Source: Hydrogenophilales bacterium
Lineage (GTDB): Bacteria; Pseudomonadota; Gammaproteobacteria; Burkholderiales; Thiobacillaceae
Length of the DNA stretch: 25,864 bases
Direction: 5' to 3'
Assembly: GCA_016719465.1 (NCBI GenBank)
Contig: JADJYY010000029.1
Location: 1 to 25,864 of the forward strand
The first letter of the stretch is position 1. Every line of letters starts with the position of its first letter. The position numbers were made by a program, and so were the translations under genes. The notes under the pieces were generated by a model. That model was given only the letters and a program-made list of their open reading frames with translations. It was not told where the DNA came from and searched no databases. Below are positions 24,563-25,864 of this stretch, piece by piece.

Positions 24563-25228
24563 CTAGCCCTCCTTCGAAACCGGACGGGTGCCGGGATGCC
24601 CGTGGACCTGGAGCGAATGGCGCATGAAGCCCAGCACGGGGAACGAGATGCACAGCGCGAGGCCGAGCAGGAGATAGATCGCAGCCTGCACGGCGCCGAG
24701 CGGGCCGAAGTGGCCGACGAGATACTCCATGCCCGCGATCGACAAGCCGTGGGCGGCGCCGAAGCCACCAAAAATCCACGGTGCGTAGTCGAGCGCGATG
24801 GCCTCCTCCCCTCGCCCATCGGCCCACGGCTGGTTGTACACCTTGAGGATGCCGCCCCTGAGCGCCTTGATCTCGTAGAGCACATTCCAGAAGCCGAGGA
24901 CGGAAGCGAGAATCAGGCTAAAGCGTGCGATGTCCGCCAGGGTCTCGGCCGGTTGCCCGTGGATCAGCCAGGCAATGGTGGCTGTGGTGCTGCCGAAGAC
25001 AAAGCCATGGTGCGGGCGGAAGCGCCCGAGTTTCCAGCGGACATTGAACTCCCAGACCTTGAACATATTGGTGCCTATGCCTGGAACGATGTATGACCAC
25101 AGGACCGGGATCAGCCAGGCGACAAGCACCTGGGACAGGTTCCTGTATTCGGTCCACCAAAGATAGAAGGACAACGGCGCCAACACGGCCGGTGCGAGGT
25201 ACTGATAGACCCTGAGCGTGGCCGTCAT
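24563..25228 (-). CDS. Multi-pass membrane protein of unknown function
   Basis: A 221-residue hydrophobic protein I cannot assign. About six membrane segments are visible (for instance YLAPAVLAPLSFYLWW, VLVAWLIPVLWSYIVPGIG, SLILASVLGFWNVLY, AAIYLLLGLALCISFPVLGF). Between them is a conserved-looking loop FNVRWKLGRFRPHHGFVFGS and another, VYNQPWADGRGEEAIALDYA. The ATG at 25228 overlaps the radical SAM stop as ATGA, showing translational coupling; a longer open frame to 25477 lies inside that gene. Context suggests a part in the same lipid pathway as the desaturase, which is inference. Confidence 0.8.
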   Translation of the reverse strand: MTATLRVYQYLAPAVLAPLSFYLWWTEYRNLSQVLVAWLIPVLWSYIVPGIGTNMFKVWEFNVRWKLGRFRPHHGFVFGSTTATIAWLIHGQPAETLADIARFSLILASVLGFWNVLYEIKALRGGILKVYNQPWADGRGEEAIALDYAPWIFGGFGAAHGLSIAGMEYLVGHFGPLGAVQAAIYLLLGLALCISFPVLGFMRHSLQVHGHPGTRPVSKEG

Positions 25229-25864
25229 CGCAGTCCGAACCTCATCCCGTGCTTCTTGTAGACCTCCTTGCGATACAGCAAAGTGTAACGCCAGAAAGTC
25301 AGTGCCCGCGAGAGCGAACGCAGGTTGGTTTTCCAGTCGGAGAACCGCTGCAACAGCGAGGCCGGACTGTTGAAGCGTGCGCGCGCCGCATGGCAGGCAT
25401 CGGTGAGTTCGCCCGGTGACATCAGCGCGGGCACATACGCCGCCCGATTGAAGCGGTATTCGGGGTGCAGCCACCACTTACCGTCGTACAGAAGGCGGTT
25501 TTGTTCGGCCAGTCTGCGATACAGTGGGGTGCCGGGGTAGGGCATCAGGATGTTGTACGCAGCAAATGTGAACTTGCTGCACAGGGCGAAATCGACCGTC
25601 GCCGAAATGCTCTCGGTAGTGTCGTGGTCATAACCGAGTGTGAACGCCGCCCAGGTCTGCATGCCGTGGTCACGCAGGATCTCGACCTCCTTCTCGTAAT
25701 GAGAGAAGCCCGGGATGTTGGGCGACTTCTTGGCATCGCGCAGGCTGGCCGGCGTGATGGACTCGAAGCCCATGACGTTGCCCCAGCAGCCGCTCTTCTC
25801 CATCAGGACCATCAGTGCTCTGTTGCCGGTCACGTCCAGGCTGGCCTGACTGACCCAGTGCCTT
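25225..25864 (-). CDS. Radical SAM protein, probably B12-binding type (N-terminus outside window)
   Basis: The C-terminal 212 residues of a longer protein whose start lies beyond the right edge, so the Cys-x3-Cys-x2-Cys cluster motif is not in view. The visible part is the second half of the radical SAM barrel as found in B12-binding radical SAM enzymes: RHWVSQASLDVTGN, MEKSGCWGNVMGFESI, LRDHGMQTWAAFTLGYDHDT, AAYNILMPYPGTPLYRRL, then a C-terminal helical extension ending RFGLR. Such enzymes methylate or rearrange unactivated carbons, often in lipids such as hopanoids or in pigments. First gene of the leftward operon; substrate unknown. Confidence 0.85.
   Translation of the reverse strand, partial: RHWVSQASLDVTGNRALMVLMEKSGCWGNVMGFESITPASLRDAKKSPNIPGFSHYEKEVEILRDHGMQTWAAFTLGYDHDTTESISATVDFALCSKFTFAAYNILMPYPGTPLYRRLAEQNRLLYDGKWWLHPEYRFNRAAYVPALMSPGELTDACHAARARFNSPASLLQRFSDWKTNLRSLSRALTFWRYTLLYRKEVYKKHGMRFGLR

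Overview
The window looks like a GC-rich betaproteobacterial chromosome, probably Rhodocyclales or Nitrosomonadales. This is inferred from the gene set: the ferrooxidans-type GshA beside GshB, a UbiE quinone methyltransferase, the dapF-DUF484-xerC cluster, and an S-adenosylhomocysteine (SAH) riboswitch ahead of ahcY. No rRNA or species marker is visible, so the genus is open.

Layout. (1) 1-1.54 kb is the end of an integrative element: a tyrosine integrase, an upstream region rich in GGTAA repeats, and a 45-bp 3' remnant of tRNA-Arg(CCG) marking the junction. The rest of the element lies left of the window. (2) 1.57-16.1 kb is mostly housekeeping: a broken rRNA methyltransferase gene, a TlpA-like thioredoxin, a DinB protein, the coupled gshA-gshB-apbE operon, trmL, a TPR protein, yggX, ubiE, a DUF4143-type ATPase that looks like an accessory insertion, then leftward xerC, DUF484, dapF, a small membrane protein, a CoA-binding protein, a GNAT enzyme and a lipid A acyltransferase. 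Several gaps hold palindromic repeats. (3) 16.3-19.0 kb is the methyl cycle: metK, then ahcY under an SAH riboswitch, so SAM synthesis and SAH removal sit side by side. (4) 18.7-20.93 kb is a rearranged zone. A Fic-family gene with an array of AT-rich operator-like motifs lies between two copies of the ahcY 3' end plus its downstream sequence; the second copy is broken and partly diverged. Positions 20929-21053 hold nothing I recognise. (5) 21.05-22.38 kb is a complete IS3-family element with matching inverted repeats and a 4-bp target duplication, immediately upstream of a PAP2-family gene. (6) 22.4-25.86 kb is a visibly less GC-rich membrane/lipid-type cluster: PAP2 phosphatase/transferase and an NTF2-like exported protein on plus; a radical SAM protein (cut by the window end), a multi-pass membrane protein and a fatty acid desaturase packed as an operon on minus.

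The most interesting places are the Fic locus with its repeat array and ahcY duplication, the unassigned cluster at the right end, the lipid A acyltransferase with an altered catalytic motif, and the integrative-element junction.
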